Positions 17,072-26,301 of a stretch of 64,000 nucleotides of DNA are shown piece by piece (position 1 is the stretch's first letter; every line of letters begins with the position of its first letter). Location of the stretch: the NCBI GenBank assembly GCA_902500785.1, contig CABVRW010000016.1, forward strand, positions 1-64,000. Direction: 5' to 3'. This DNA is from an uncultured Nitrospira sp. GTDB taxonomy: Bacteria; Nitrospirota; Nitrospiria; Nitrospirales; Nitrospiraceae. Below the pieces are notes generated by a model that was not told the origin of the DNA, did no database searches, and was given only the letters and a program-made list of their open reading frames with translations. The position numbers and the translations under genes are program-made.

Positions 17072-18772
17072 ATGATTCTCCGGAGTAACGCCGATTCAGG
17101 GAGACCTGTCATGGACAGTGCATGGCCATATCGAAGTGAAATCGTGAACCAACCGCTGGGCGGGCGCCTGGTACAGGCCGGCGGCAAGGTTGTGCCTGTC
17201 CGGCTCGGCATCCTCGTGCTGGTCGCGTCAGGGCTGACCTTGTTGTCGGGATGTGTGGCGCAGCAGGCTGACCTCAAACAGACTGAACGCGAACTGCAGC
17301 GTCGTATCAAGCAAACGACGGAAGAGCAGGCTCAGACCAGGGCCCGTCAAAACCAGGAAATCGTGTCTCTGCGGGAGCAAGACATCCCTTCCTTGCGGGG
17401 TGACGTCGATAAGGCTATTCACCGGACCCAGAGCTTGGAGGCGCGACAAGATGACCTGTTGGCCAGAATGGCTACGCAGGAGTCGAAGCTCGACCGCCGT
17501 ATCACCGAAAGTGAGAAGCGTTCCAGCGAGGATAACAAGCGATTGGGGTGGGTCGAGAAGCAGCTGGTAGATCAGGATGCCCTGCTGAAGGGCGAGCGGG
17601 ATCGGAGCCGGTCGGAACTCGCGGCCGTGACGGCTCGCCTGGATCAAGTCGCCGCTCGTACCGACGCCATGCAGAAAAATGTGCTGGAGGCCATGCAGAA
17701 GACGACGACGGTGCTCGCCCAAAAAGTTGATTCGCGTCTCGATGAGCAACAGAAGGCGTTGCACGGCCTTGAGACTCGATCCCAGAATGTGGCGCAGCTC
17801 GATTCGCAGAACAAGGTCTTGGCGGACCAAGTCTCCAGGTTCAACCAGGCGTTGGTGGATTTCAAGCAGGCGTTGGGCAACTTGGGTGAACGTGTCGTGC
17901 AGCAGGACCAAGCTGTGAAGAATCTGGCCGCTTCGCTGGAGCAGGACACGGCGGCCTTGGGCAAACGAACGGATGCACTGGCCGGAAAGATCGACGCAGA
18001 CAACAAGGTGACGGCCGAGCATTTGAACGAAGTGAACCGGAGCGTGGCGTCGGTGGCGAAGGCCTTGGAGAATGCCGGTGGAAAATTTGTGTCCCGTGAG
18101 GATGACCATGAACGCCGCATTGATGAGACGACGCGAGAACTGACGAACGTTCAGGCGCAAATTCAGACACTTGACAAGAACATGGAAAACCAACATGCGT
18201 TCTTAAAGCAGGTCGAGCAACACCTCTCGGCGCTTCGCGCCAGCGCCTCGCAACGAGTCGAGCAGGCTCCGACTGTCGCCGAAGTGACGCCGCTTCCTCA
18301 GGGGCAGGCGAAGGCGCAGACTGAGGTGACCTCGCCGATGGCATCCATCGGGTCCGGTTCCCGATCAGAAAGCCGAAGCGCTGCGCTGATGGCGGATCGC
18401 GAGTCTTACGAACGGACGTTGTCCCGTTTTAAAGAAGGCGATTTGGAGGGTGCACGCCAAGGATTTGCGGAATTTATTGTGCAGCATCCTCATTCAGACC
18501 TGGCTCCCAACGCCCGGTTTTGGTTGGGGGAGTCCTATTATGGGAAAAAGGATTTTTCGCGCGCCATCGACGCGTACGATCAAGTGCAGTTGAATCATCC
18601 GGCCAGCGAAAAGGTACCGGCCGCCCTCCTCAAAAAGGGGTATGCCTATCTGGCGCTGAAAGACCGAAAGAAAGCCGCCTCGGCGCTGAAGCAGGTCATC
18701 GACCTGTATCCGAGATCTCCGGAAGCCAATAAGGCGATGGACAAATTGAATCAGTTAAAGGAGTTGCACTAA
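17072..18772 (+). CDS. CpoB/YbgF-like protein with extended coiled coil
   Basis: Up to 566 residues. A lipoprotein-type signal ends LLSGC (Cys61 from this start). A very long predicted coiled coil runs about 70-430, rich in Gln/Asp/Leu heptads (ERELQRRIKQ, RLDQVAARTDAMQ). The C-terminal TPR domain (about 445-560) contains FRFWLGESYYG-type CpoB motifs (NARFWLGESYYGKKDFSRAI). CpoB coordinates peptidoglycan synthesis with Tol-driven constriction. The start is unsure: GTG at 17192 would give a normal 20-residue lipoprotein signal. E. coli CpoB is about 260 residues, so the coiled coil here is greatly enlarged. Confidence 0.75.
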   Translation: MILRSNADSGRPVMDSAWPYRSEIVNQPLGGRLVQAGGKVVPVRLGILVLVASGLTLLSGCVAQQADLKQTERELQRRIKQTTEEQAQTRARQNQEIVSLREQDIPSLRGDVDKAIHRTQSLEARQDDLLARMATQESKLDRRITESEKRSSEDNKRLGWVEKQLVDQDALLKGERDRSRSELAAVTARLDQVAARTDAMQKNVLEAMQKTTTVLAQKVDSRLDEQQKALHGLETRSQNVAQLDSQNKVLADQVSRFNQALVDFKQALGNLGERVVQQDQAVKNLAASLEQDTAALGKRTDALAGKIDADNKVTAEHLNEVNRSVASVAKALENAGGKFVSREDDHERRIDETTRELTNVQAQIQTLDKNMENQHAFLKQVEQHLSALRASASQRVEQAPTVAEVTPLPQGQAKAQTEVTSPMASIGSGSRSESRSAALMADRESYERTLSRFKEGDLEGARQGFAEFIVQHPHSDLAPNARFWLGESYYGKKDFSRAIDAYDQVQLNHPASEKVPAALLKKGYAYLALKDRKKAASALKQVIDLYPRSPEANKAMDKLNQLKELH

Positions 18773-18774
18773 CG

Positions 18775-19554
18775 ATGAAGCTCCGACTCGTGACGTCATT
18801 GCAGGTGGGTGCAGGGCTGGTTTGCGGGCTGGTAGTGGCAGGTTGCGCAAAGCACGCCGATTTCTTGGAGATCCGGGATCAGATGTCCATCATTGCTCGG
18901 ACCCAGGATCAGGAACAGAAGCGATTCGAAGCGATGCAGCGCCGGCTGGAATCACTCGAACGGGTTCGGGAGCCGGAGGGCGGGAAGCTGCGATTCGACG
19001 ATACGGTCGTTCGTCTTCAAAAGCTAGAGGGTCGCCTGGCAAAGATTGAGGAAGCACAGTTTGCTCAATCCGCCACCATTCGGTCGGATCTCGCGCTCGC
19101 GGAAGCGAGTCGTCAGGCCCGTGTATCGAGGCCGTCGGGACCGATTGAGCCGCCGCCCATCATGCCCGGGGTGCCATCTATTACGCCGACGTCCGCATTC
19201 AACTTGGCCTACAATGACTACCTCAACGGCAAGTTTGATCTCGCAGTCAGTGGGTTTCAGCGCTTCATCAAGGACTTCCCCTCGACCTCGCTGACGCCGA
19301 ACGCGCATTATTGGCTTGGAGAATCGTACTACGGCCAGAAGGATTATATTCGGGCGATGCAGTCTTTCGAACACGTCGTGAACGAATATGCGGGCAATGA
19401 GAAGGTGCCTGCCGCGCTTTTTAAGCTGGGCTTGTCGGCGGCGGAAACCGGCGATACCGCGAAATCGAGGAAGTACCTCAAGCGTGTCATCGAGGAATAC
19501 TCGACCTCGGATGAGGCCAAGCTCGCGAAGGCGAAAATGGCCGAAATTCGATGA
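18775..19554 (+). CDS. cpoB: CpoB/YbgF tol-pal system TPR lipoprotein
   Basis: A 259-residue protein with lipobox VAGC (Cys24). A short trimeric-type coiled coil covers about 30-110. A TPR domain covers about 140-258 with the YbgF signature AFNLAYNDYLNGKFDLAVSGFQRFI and NAHYWLGESYYGQKDY. Its length and layout match canonical CpoB. It begins 2 bp after the preceding, larger paralogue, so the two arose by tandem duplication or recruit different partners. The lipid anchor differs from the soluble periplasmic E. coli protein. Confidence 0.85.
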   Translation: MKLRLVTSLQVGAGLVCGLVVAGCAKHADFLEIRDQMSIIARTQDQEQKRFEAMQRRLESLERVREPEGGKLRFDDTVVRLQKLEGRLAKIEEAQFAQSATIRSDLALAEASRQARVSRPSGPIEPPPIMPGVPSITPTSAFNLAYNDYLNGKFDLAVSGFQRFIKDFPSTSLTPNAHYWLGESYYGQKDYIRAMQSFEHVVNEYAGNEKVPAALFKLGLSAAETGDTAKSRKYLKRVIEEYSTSDEAKLAKAKMAEIR

Positions 19555-19626
19555 CCCTGGGTCTGCCGCGCGATCCTCTCTCCATCCGCTCATCCTCGAT
19601 TGGAACCTCAGGGGGCGTTTCTTCCC

Positions 19627-21426
19627 ATGGACATAGCGAGTAGGGTGGGAAAGATTCAGGTTCTTCCAAGCGATGTCATCGGTCGCATTGCGGCGGGAGA
19701 GGTGGTGGAACGCCCGGCGGCGGTGGTGAAAGAGCTGGTCGAAAATAGCCTGGACGCCGGCAGTCGCACGATTACCGTCGAGATCAAAGACGGGGGACTT
19801 GGGTTGATTCGCGTCACCGATGACGGAGAAGGGATGTCCCGCGGCGATGCCTCGTTGGCTTTTGAGCGGCACGCTACGAGTAAATTGCACACCGACCAGC
19901 AGCTGGGGGCCATTCGGACGATGGGCTTCCGCGGGGAGGCGTTGCCGAGCATCGCCGCCGTGTCGAAAGTGCGGCTCATGACACTGTCTCGCCACGATCA
20001 GGTGGGAACTCAGCTTTGGCTCACGGCGGGAACCATCACGCGGGTGGAGGATGCGGCGGCGATTCCCGGGACATCCATCGAGGTCTCGGAGCTGTTTTAC
20101 AATACGCCGGCCCGCAGGAAGTTTCTCAAGTCGACCACGACGGAGTTCTCCCATATCAGCCATGTCGTGCAGCAGGCTGCGTTAGCCTCGCCGCAGGTGC
20201 ATGTGCGCTTGCATCATAATGGATATGAGGTCTTTGCCCTCCCCGCCGTTTCCTCTCCGCGCGACCGTGTGCTGCAAGTCTATCGCGCGGCATTCGGCGA
20301 TCGCGCGTTGCCCGTCGATATCGATCAGAATGGCCTGTCTCTAAAGGGGTTCATCATTGATCCGGTGCGGGCGCGCACCGGGCGTACGCCGCAGGAGTTA
20401 TTCGTCAATCGCCGGCCCGTTAAAAACAGCACCGTGCAACATGCCGTCATCGATGGCTACAGTTCCTTTCTTGCGAAGGGCCATGTTCCGCTTTTTGTGC
20501 TGTTTCTTGACGTCGAGCCGCAGCGGGTGGACGTCAACGTCCATCCGACCAAACGAGAAGTCCGGTTTGCCGATACCGAACAGGTGCATCAGTTGGTCCG
20601 TTCCGCCGTGCGGCAGACGCTCGGCCGTGCGCAGCTTGAATCGTCGATGGCAGGGACCGCCCATGCTCACCTGAGCGGCGAGGGCTCATCCATCGCGTCA
20701 TCGCCCGTTGAGTCGATAGGCATCGAATCGGGAGCGGAGCCGTATCGATCAGTCGGACGCATGCACGCCTCTGCTGCGCCCAATCCAACGGGTGCGCGGC
20801 AAACCTCTTTTGTCGGGGAGGGGAGCACGTCCTACGCGTCGAGTGAGGCTCTGGACATTCTGCCGCTCGGCCAAATGAACCGCACGTTTTTGATTGCGCA
20901 CGTGGGCGATGAGCTACAGGTGATCGATCAACATACGGCGCATGAGCGGGTATTGTTTGAGCGTCTCTTGCGAGCCTGGCACGACCGGAGTTTGCCGGCT
21001 CAACCGCTCCTGTTGCCGGAACCATTGGAGTTGCCGGTTCAACAAGCCCTCAGCCTCCATCGTCATCTGGAGGAATTGGAGCGGCTCGGGTTACTCATCG
21101 AACCATTCGGGCCGTCCACCTTTTTGATCCGCAGTCTGCCGGTCATGTTGGGGCATCCGGACCTGGCGGCGCTGGTTCAAGATCTGATTGAAGATCTTGA
21201 GCAGTGGGATTCGATCTCCTCGCTCGAAACGAAGGTCCGGCCTATCCTTGCGTCGCTGGCTTGCCATGGGGCCGTTCGAGCGGGCAGGACGATGGCGCTT
21301 CCCGAGATCAAGCAATTGGTGCAGGATTGGGTTGCGGAGGGACTGATCATGACCTGTCCGCACGGTCGTCGCGTGGCGTTTCGTCTATCCGGCGATGAAC
21401 TGGCTCGTTTGTTCGACCGCGCATAG
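19627..21426 (+). CDS. mutL: DNA mismatch repair protein MutL
   Basis: A 599-residue protein. The GHKL ATPase domain is at 1-330, with VVERPAAVVKELVENSLDAG, DDGEGM and GFRGEAL. A variable linker spans about 340-410. The C-terminal dimerisation domain carries the endonuclease motif DQHTAHERVLFE (consensus DQHA-x2-E-x4-E), plus ACHGAVRAG and CPHGR. The motif predicts a nicking MutL, as in bacteria lacking MutH. ATG at 19627 is chosen; the TTG at 19600 adds nine residues upstream. It is followed 17 bp later by miaA. Confidence 0.96.
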   Translation: MDIASRVGKIQVLPSDVIGRIAAGEVVERPAAVVKELVENSLDAGSRTITVEIKDGGLGLIRVTDDGEGMSRGDASLAFERHATSKLHTDQQLGAIRTMGFRGEALPSIAAVSKVRLMTLSRHDQVGTQLWLTAGTITRVEDAAAIPGTSIEVSELFYNTPARRKFLKSTTTEFSHISHVVQQAALASPQVHVRLHHNGYEVFALPAVSSPRDRVLQVYRAAFGDRALPVDIDQNGLSLKGFIIDPVRARTGRTPQELFVNRRPVKNSTVQHAVIDGYSSFLAKGHVPLFVLFLDVEPQRVDVNVHPTKREVRFADTEQVHQLVRSAVRQTLGRAQLESSMAGTAHAHLSGEGSSIASSPVESIGIESGAEPYRSVGRMHASAAPNPTGARQTSFVGEGSTSYASSEALDILPLGQMNRTFLIAHVGDELQVIDQHTAHERVLFERLLRAWHDRSLPAQPLLLPEPLELPVQQALSLHRHLEELERLGLLIEPFGPSTFLIRSLPVMLGHPDLAALVQDLIEDLEQWDSISSLETKVRPILASLACHGAVRAGRTMALPEIKQLVQDWVAEGLIMTCPHGRRVAFRLSGDELARLFDRA

Positions 21427-21443
21427 GAAGGGGGAGTGCGGCC

Positions 21444-22475
21444 ATGGTGCGGCTGTCGGAATCGCAGGCATCGTCGCGGCCGCTGGTGGTGCTGGTCGGA
21501 CCAACGGCGGTCGGAAAGAGCGAGATCGGACTTCGCCTGGCGCGCGCGCTGGACACGGACCTGTTGGCGGCAGACTCGCGCCAGGTCTATCGCGGGATGG
21601 ATATTGCGACCGACAAGCCGACGCCGGAACAGCGACAAGGCGTGCCGCATCATCTCATCGATCTGGTCGATCCCGACGAGTCGTTTAATGCCGGTCAGTA
21701 TCGTCACCTGGCGCTGCAGGAAATCGAACGGCTGTATGGCGAAGGACGGGTGCCGTTGATCGTTGGTGGCACGGGACTGTACGTTCGGACCTTGATTCAT
21801 GGTTTGTGTGACGCCCCGCGGGCAGATCAGGCCTATCGTGCGTTGTTGTTGCAGGAGGCCCGCGCGCAGGGGGGCTATTTTTTGCACCATGAATTGACGC
21901 GTGTCGATCCTGAACTGGCCGACCGGCTCCATCCTCATGACGAAGTCAAAATTGTGCGAGCGCTCGAAGTGCACCATCTGTCTGGGCGACGCCTGTCGGA
22001 TATGCAGCGGCAGCATCGTTTCGCCGAGCAATCGTTTTCGGTGCTCATGATCGGACTGAATCGGGATCGCGCACAGCTTTACCGCCGCATCGACGACCGA
22101 GTGGAAACAATGTTTGCACGAGGTGTCGTTGAGGAAACCGAACGGCTCCTGGCGAACGGGTATGGGCGAGAGTTGGGTGCGATGAAGGGACTGGGGTATC
22201 AGCAGGTCGCGGGATATCTGGCGGGCGACTACGACCGGGCTGAAGCCCTTCGCCTGCTGAAGCGTGATACTAGGCATTTTGCTAAACGGCAGCTGACATG
22301 GTTTCGGAAGGAGCCAGGCCTGCGCTGGTGTGCGCTCAGTGAACACGAGAGTTCGGAAGATATTGCCGGGCGGTTACTGAAGATGATTCGTTCGTTTATG
22401 CGGGCCACCGCGCATGGACGGCCGGCGGATAGTTCGCGTGCGCCCCTCACCATGGAAACGGAATCGACTGCATGA
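21444..22475 (+). CDS. miaA: tRNA dimethylallyltransferase MiaA
   Basis: A 343-residue enzyme that adds a dimethylallyl group to A37 of tRNAs reading UNN codons. The P-loop GPTAVGKS lies at about residues 19-26. DSRQVYRGMDIATDKPT and GGTGLYVRTLIHGL are diagnostic. The tail past residue 310 is extended and low in conservation. Its TGA overlaps the mtnP ATG by 4 bp, so the genes are translationally coupled. The mutL-miaA order is common in bacteria. Confidence 0.96.
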   Translation: MVRLSESQASSRPLVVLVGPTAVGKSEIGLRLARALDTDLLAADSRQVYRGMDIATDKPTPEQRQGVPHHLIDLVDPDESFNAGQYRHLALQEIERLYGEGRVPLIVGGTGLYVRTLIHGLCDAPRADQAYRALLLQEARAQGGYFLHHELTRVDPELADRLHPHDEVKIVRALEVHHLSGRRLSDMQRQHRFAEQSFSVLMIGLNRDRAQLYRRIDDRVETMFARGVVEETERLLANGYGRELGAMKGLGYQQVAGYLAGDYDRAEALRLLKRDTRHFAKRQLTWFRKEPGLRWCALSEHESSEDIAGRLLKMIRSFMRATAHGRPADSSRAPLTMETESTA

Positions 22476-23371
22476 AAAACACTACAACGGCCGATCAGGC
22501 CGCAATCGGTATTCTCGGCGGCAGCGGGTTGTACGACATTGACGGGTTAGAGCGGGTCCGGGAGGTGCGCGTCCGCACCCCGTTCGGGACTCCATCAGAT
22601 GCCGTTTTCATCGGTTGGCTGGGTGGTATCCGGGTTGCGTTTCTTTCTCGACACGGGCGAGGGCACCGAATCAATCCCAGCAGCATTAACTATCGCGCCA
22701 ATCTCTACGCGTTGAAATCATTGGGGGTCACACAAGTGATTTCCGTCAGCGCCGTCGGTAGCATGAAGGAATCCATCCGGCCCGGAGATGTGGTCTTGCC
22801 GGATCAGTTCATCGATCTGACGAAGCGTCGGGTGTCGACCTTTTTTGACGAGGGCATCGTGGCGCATGTCGGGTTCGGAGAGCCGGTCTGCTCGTCGGTG
22901 GCGGAAGTTTTGGAGCAAGCGGGGCGATCCGTCGGAGCGAGACTTCACCGTGGTGGGACGTATGTGTGTATGGAAGGGCCTCAGTTTTCGACCAAGGCTG
23001 AGTCACGATTGTATCGCCAGTGGGGGGTCGATGTGATCGGCATGACCAACATGCCGGAAGCCAAGCTCGCCCGCGAGGCCGAGCTTTGTTACGCGACGGT
23101 CGCGTTGGCGACGGACTACGACTGCTGGCATGACACTGAAGAAGCCGTGACCGTCGAGGCCATTTTGGCCACGCTGCACAAGAACGTGGCTCTCGCCAAA
23201 CAGTTGTTGAAGGCGGCGGTGCCCAAGCTGGCGCCAGGTCGGTCCTGTGCCTGCCATCAGGCGCTTCGAAACGCCATCGTGACCGCGCCGGATCGCATTT
23301 CTACCACGACGAAGAAACGGCTGAGATTATTGATTGCTCCCTATATGCAAACGCGGAAAGGAAGACGGTGA
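22472..23371 (+). CDS. mtnP: S-methyl-5'-thioadenosine phosphorylase
   Basis: A 299-residue phosphorylase that splits methylthioadenosine to adenine and methylthioribose-1-phosphate in methionine salvage. The N-terminal IGILGGSGLY phosphate-binding loop, the RHGRGH block, the YVCMEGPQFSTKAES motif and GMTNMPEAKLAREAELCYA are all present and typical of the MTAP branch of the PNP family. Its ATG overlaps the miaA stop. No mtnA, mtnB or mtnC is in the window, so the rest of the pathway must be elsewhere or absent. Confidence 0.94.
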   Translation: MKNTTTADQAAIGILGGSGLYDIDGLERVREVRVRTPFGTPSDAVFIGWLGGIRVAFLSRHGRGHRINPSSINYRANLYALKSLGVTQVISVSAVGSMKESIRPGDVVLPDQFIDLTKRRVSTFFDEGIVAHVGFGEPVCSSVAEVLEQAGRSVGARLHRGGTYVCMEGPQFSTKAESRLYRQWGVDVIGMTNMPEAKLAREAELCYATVALATDYDCWHDTEEAVTVEAILATLHKNVALAKQLLKAAVPKLAPGRSCACHQALRNAIVTAPDRISTTTKKRLRLLIAPYMQTRKGRR

Positions 23372-23374
23372 GAC

Positions 23375-24292
23375 ATGGGTAAATTACTGGTCGTGGGATC
23401 GGTGGCGTTGGATACCGTGAAAACGCCGTTCGGCGAGGTGAGCGAGGTGCTCGGAGGATCGGCCACCTACTTTTCGACGGCGGCGAGTTATTTCACGTCG
23501 GTCGATCTCATTGCGGTCGTCGGGGAGGATTTCCCGGACCAACATATGGCGTTCCTAAAGAGCCGGAAGATCGATTTGGCAGGGTTGGAGCGACGCCCCG
23601 GTGCAACGTTCCGCTGGAAGGGGGCCTATTCTCACCAATTGAACGAAGCGCAGACGCTCGATACCCGACTGAACGTGTTCGAGACCTTTCGCCCGAAGAT
23701 TCCCGCTCAGTACAGTTCTCCGGATGTGCTCTTTCTGGGAAATATCGACCCAAATTTGCAGCTGGATGTCTTGCAGCAGGTGAAGCGGCCGGCTTTGGTC
23801 GCCTGTGACACGATGAACTTCTGGATCAACGGCAAGCGCGATGCGCTCTGGAATGTGCTGCAACACATCGACATTCTCATTATCAACGACGGCGAAGCGC
23901 GTGCCTTGGGGGAGGACACGAACCTGGTCAAAGTCGCGGCGAAAATCCTTGCGCGAGGGCCCAAACACCTGATCGTCAAGCGTGGGGAATATGGCGTGCT
24001 GATGTTTAACGACAAGCAAGTGTTCGGGGCGCCGGCTTTTCCGCTGGACGACGTTAGAGATCCCACCGGTGCGGGCGATACCTTCGCCGGAGGATTTCTC
24101 GGGTATCTGGCCGCGACGGGAAACCGCTCTCCCGAGGCGATGCGCCAAGCCATCATCTTCGGCAGCGTCATGGCCTCGTTTACAGTGGAAGCCTTTAGCC
24201 TTGACCGATTGAGGATCCTAGATTACAAAGAGATTGAGGCCCGCTTCAAAGAGTTCAAGCGGCTCACTCATTTCGAGGACATCGGGGCATGA
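23375..24292 (+). CDS. PfkB/ribokinase-family carbohydrate kinase
   Basis: A 305-residue sugar or nucleoside kinase. The PfkB signature 2 is visible as DPTGAGDTFAGGF (about 229-241), with the catalytic Asp in GAGD. The N-terminal VVGSVALDTVKTPFG and the GGSATYFSTAAS block match the substrate lid region. It begins 3 bp after mtnP, which suggests a role near purine or pentose salvage, such as phosphorylating a ribose derivative. The exact substrate cannot be read from sequence. Confidence 0.88.
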   Translation: MGKLLVVGSVALDTVKTPFGEVSEVLGGSATYFSTAASYFTSVDLIAVVGEDFPDQHMAFLKSRKIDLAGLERRPGATFRWKGAYSHQLNEAQTLDTRLNVFETFRPKIPAQYSSPDVLFLGNIDPNLQLDVLQQVKRPALVACDTMNFWINGKRDALWNVLQHIDILIINDGEARALGEDTNLVKVAAKILARGPKHLIVKRGEYGVLMFNDKQVFGAPAFPLDDVRDPTGAGDTFAGGFLGYLAATGNRSPEAMRQAIIFGSVMASFTVEAFSLDRLRILDYKEIEARFKEFKRLTHFEDIGA

Positions 24293-24990
24293 TGATCAGT
24301 TGCCAAGAGCAGAGCCGGACAGGGCACAGGACTCGCTCCGGTAACGGATTGCGCTGGCTGGTGGTGGTGCTGGGTCTGTTCGTGCTGGGCGGCTGCGCCA
24401 ATGAAGAGAATTTGCGCAAGTCGAAAGGGTTTTACCAAGAGGGAATCGCGCGGCTGAGTTCCGATCAACAGCAGGCCTATGTGTCGTTTCAAAAAGCCGT
24501 GAAACTGAATCCTGACAATAAGGAAGCGCACTACGGATTAGGGCATATCTATTCCTCGCAGGGACGATTCAAGCTGGCCGAAGAATCCTTCCGTGAGGCG
24601 ATTCGCATTGATGCGGACTACGCTGAGGCGAACACCTATCTCGGGCAAGTACTCGCCAGTCAGGATCGTTGGAAAGAAGCCATTGCCGTGTATCGTCAGG
24701 CCCTCAGCAATCCGCTGTATTCGACACCGGATCTGGCACGGTTTCACTTGGGGAAAGCGTTGATGCACGAAGGCGACTTGCAAGGGGCGATGGAGGTGTT
24801 GGAAGACGCGACGACCGTCACGCCGCCGAATGTCCCTCCCGCCATGCTTCAGTTGGAGTTGGCGCGCGTCTATCACAGGCTCGGATTCGATGTGCGGGCC
24901 CGTGAGGCGCTCTCGAAGGTCACGACGCTAGACAAGGGCGGAGAACAGGCCTCCGCGGCGCAGGAATTGCTCAGTCAGCTCAAACCATAG
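24289..24990 (+). CDS. PilF/PilW-like TPR lipoprotein
   Basis: A 233-residue protein. A positively charged N-terminus and hydrophobic helix end in the lipobox LGGC (Cys36). About five TPR motifs follow (AYVSFQKAVKLNPDNKEAHYGLGHIY and repeats), with the PilF/PilW-like NPLYSTPDLARFHLGKAL block. PilF helps PilQ secretin assembly in type IV pili. Location just upstream of a RodZ-like gene matches the pilF-rodZ order known in proteobacteria. No pilus genes are adjacent, so the pilus role is inference. Its ATG overlaps the kinase stop. Confidence 0.7.
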   Translation: MMISCQEQSRTGHRTRSGNGLRWLVVVLGLFVLGGCANEENLRKSKGFYQEGIARLSSDQQQAYVSFQKAVKLNPDNKEAHYGLGHIYSSQGRFKLAEESFREAIRIDADYAEANTYLGQVLASQDRWKEAIAVYRQALSNPLYSTPDLARFHLGKALMHEGDLQGAMEVLEDATTVTPPNVPPAMLQLELARVYHRLGFDVRAREALSKVTTLDKGGEQASAAQELLSQLKP

Positions 24991-24999
24991 GCGGATATC

Positions 25000-25950
25000 A
25001 TGGAATCAGTGGGTGATTTTTTTCGGCAGGTGCGTGAAACCAAAGGCCTGACGGTCGATGAAGTGGCCTCGAAGACCCGCATTCGCACGGATTTCGTCAA
25101 AGCGCTCGAAGAGGGCAACTTCGCCAAGCTGCCCGACCAAGTGTTCGCGCGCGGGTTTGTGCGGTCCTACGCGCGGTCACTGGGGCTCGACGAAGAAGAT
25201 GCGATTCATCGGTTTGTTCAGTCCGCGGGTGCGTTTTATGAGAAACAGGGTGAACGGGAGCGGTTGAGGCAGCGGCAGGTCGAAGAGGAGCGGCGACGGA
25301 AGGCCAATCGCAAAGCGGTCGGTATTGCCATCGCCGTGGCGATCGCGACATTGGTGTTCTTGCTGAGCCGGGAACAGTCCTCGACATTAGTGCGACGAGC
25401 GGGTTCGGACGCACAGCCGTCGAGTAAGAGGAGTGCGCCGTTTGCCAAGGATACGCGCGAGGCGCCGCGTCAGGGACTCGAACTTCCGCCTCCCCTGGTG
25501 CCGTCAACCAAATCGGTTGAGCCCGCGGCTATCCCCTCGAAGCCTGTCCAGGAAAAGGTCGCCGCCCCGGTGCCGCCCCCTCCCGTCGCTCCGACCAAGG
25601 CGCCGGTGCAGTCTGAACAGGTTGCCACCCAGTCCTCTTCCTTCGCGGGGTCTGCGGGATCCGATGGCCCGCTGGCAGGGCTGTCGGTGGACGGGCCGGC
25701 CGGCCCCGAGGGCCCGCTCGTGCTCGACCTCGATGCCACTGAGCTGAGCTGGGTGGTGGTGCAGGTCGATTCAGGCAGTCCCCAGGAAGCGTTGCTCCGC
25801 CCTGGCGAAAAAGCGCAGTGGAAGGCACAGGATCAGTTTACGGTCACGCTCGGTAACGCCGGGGGAGTCCGCGCCGAATTGAACGGCAAGCCCCAGAAGG
25901 CGTTTGGTCCGAGTGGAAAGGTCGTGCGCGACGTCGTGCTCAAGCGCTGA
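25000..25950 (+). CDS. RodZ-like HTH membrane protein (DUF4115)
   Basis: A 316-residue protein. The N-terminal HTH_25 domain spans about 5-75 (GDFFRQVRETKGLTVDEVASKTRIRTDFV, QVFARGFVRSYAR). A charged segment is followed by one transmembrane helix (about 106-125, VGIAIAVAIATLVFLLS), a Pro/Ala-rich linker (150-220), and a C-terminal DUF4115 domain (about 240-315). This is the layout of RodZ, which anchors MreB and shapes the cell. No mreB is nearby. The Pro-rich linker contains repeated PLAG/GPEGP-type segments. Confidence 0.85.
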   Translation: MESVGDFFRQVRETKGLTVDEVASKTRIRTDFVKALEEGNFAKLPDQVFARGFVRSYARSLGLDEEDAIHRFVQSAGAFYEKQGERERLRQRQVEEERRRKANRKAVGIAIAVAIATLVFLLSREQSSTLVRRAGSDAQPSSKRSAPFAKDTREAPRQGLELPPPLVPSTKSVEPAAIPSKPVQEKVAAPVPPPPVAPTKAPVQSEQVATQSSSFAGSAGSDGPLAGLSVDGPAGPEGPLVLDLDATELSWVVVQVDSGSPQEALLRPGEKAQWKAQDQFTVTLGNAGGVRAELNGKPQKAFGPSGKVVRDVVLKR

Positions 25951-26202
25951 GTCGTTTGCGTAGACCGGTGTCCTAGTGCCCGCCCCCGGTTTGACTACTT
26001 GTGATCGCGCTCCTCATCCTCGCCATCCTGCCGAATGAGTGTCGTGACGCCAGCCCGGCGGTGCTGTATACGCACAGGAATGAGGCGGGTCGGGGAACGC
26101 TGGGGCGCAAAGGTGTCACGGATGAATAGTCGTACGTATCTGCCTCCTGCCTGATCAATTCAGAACTGCCTGAATTCTTGCCGTTTTCTTCGCTGCTACT
26201 CC

Positions 26203-26218
26203 TGGCACGCCCCTTGAG
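26203..26218 (+). promoter_or_regulatory. Sigma-54-like element with a degenerate -12 box
   Basis: The 16-mer TGGCACGCCCCTTGAG has a perfect -24 half (TGGCACG) and correct spacing. The -12 half is TTGA instead of TTGC. It lies 185 bp upstream of the cytochrome c ATG. The altered C of the -12 GC pair makes activity doubtful. Confidence 0.3.
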
Positions 26219-26271
26219 TTCCTATGCATTCAGGATAGGTGGAAAGGGTGCCGAACAGGCGAGTCGTTCCC

Positions 26272-26301
26272 TTGACAAGACAGAAAACGCGTTGCTATAG
26301 T
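26272..26301 (+). promoter_or_regulatory. Sigma-70-type promoter of the cytochrome c gene
   Basis: TTGACA (26272-26277) and TATAGT (26296-26301) are separated by 18 bp, near consensus at both boxes. The expected start is near 26308. Confidence 0.7.

Noticed and set aside
25973-26158. 61-residue minus-strand ORF in the cytochrome leader region
   Set aside because: No ribosome site, no hydrophobic or domain pattern, and it is not conserved in any way I can judge.
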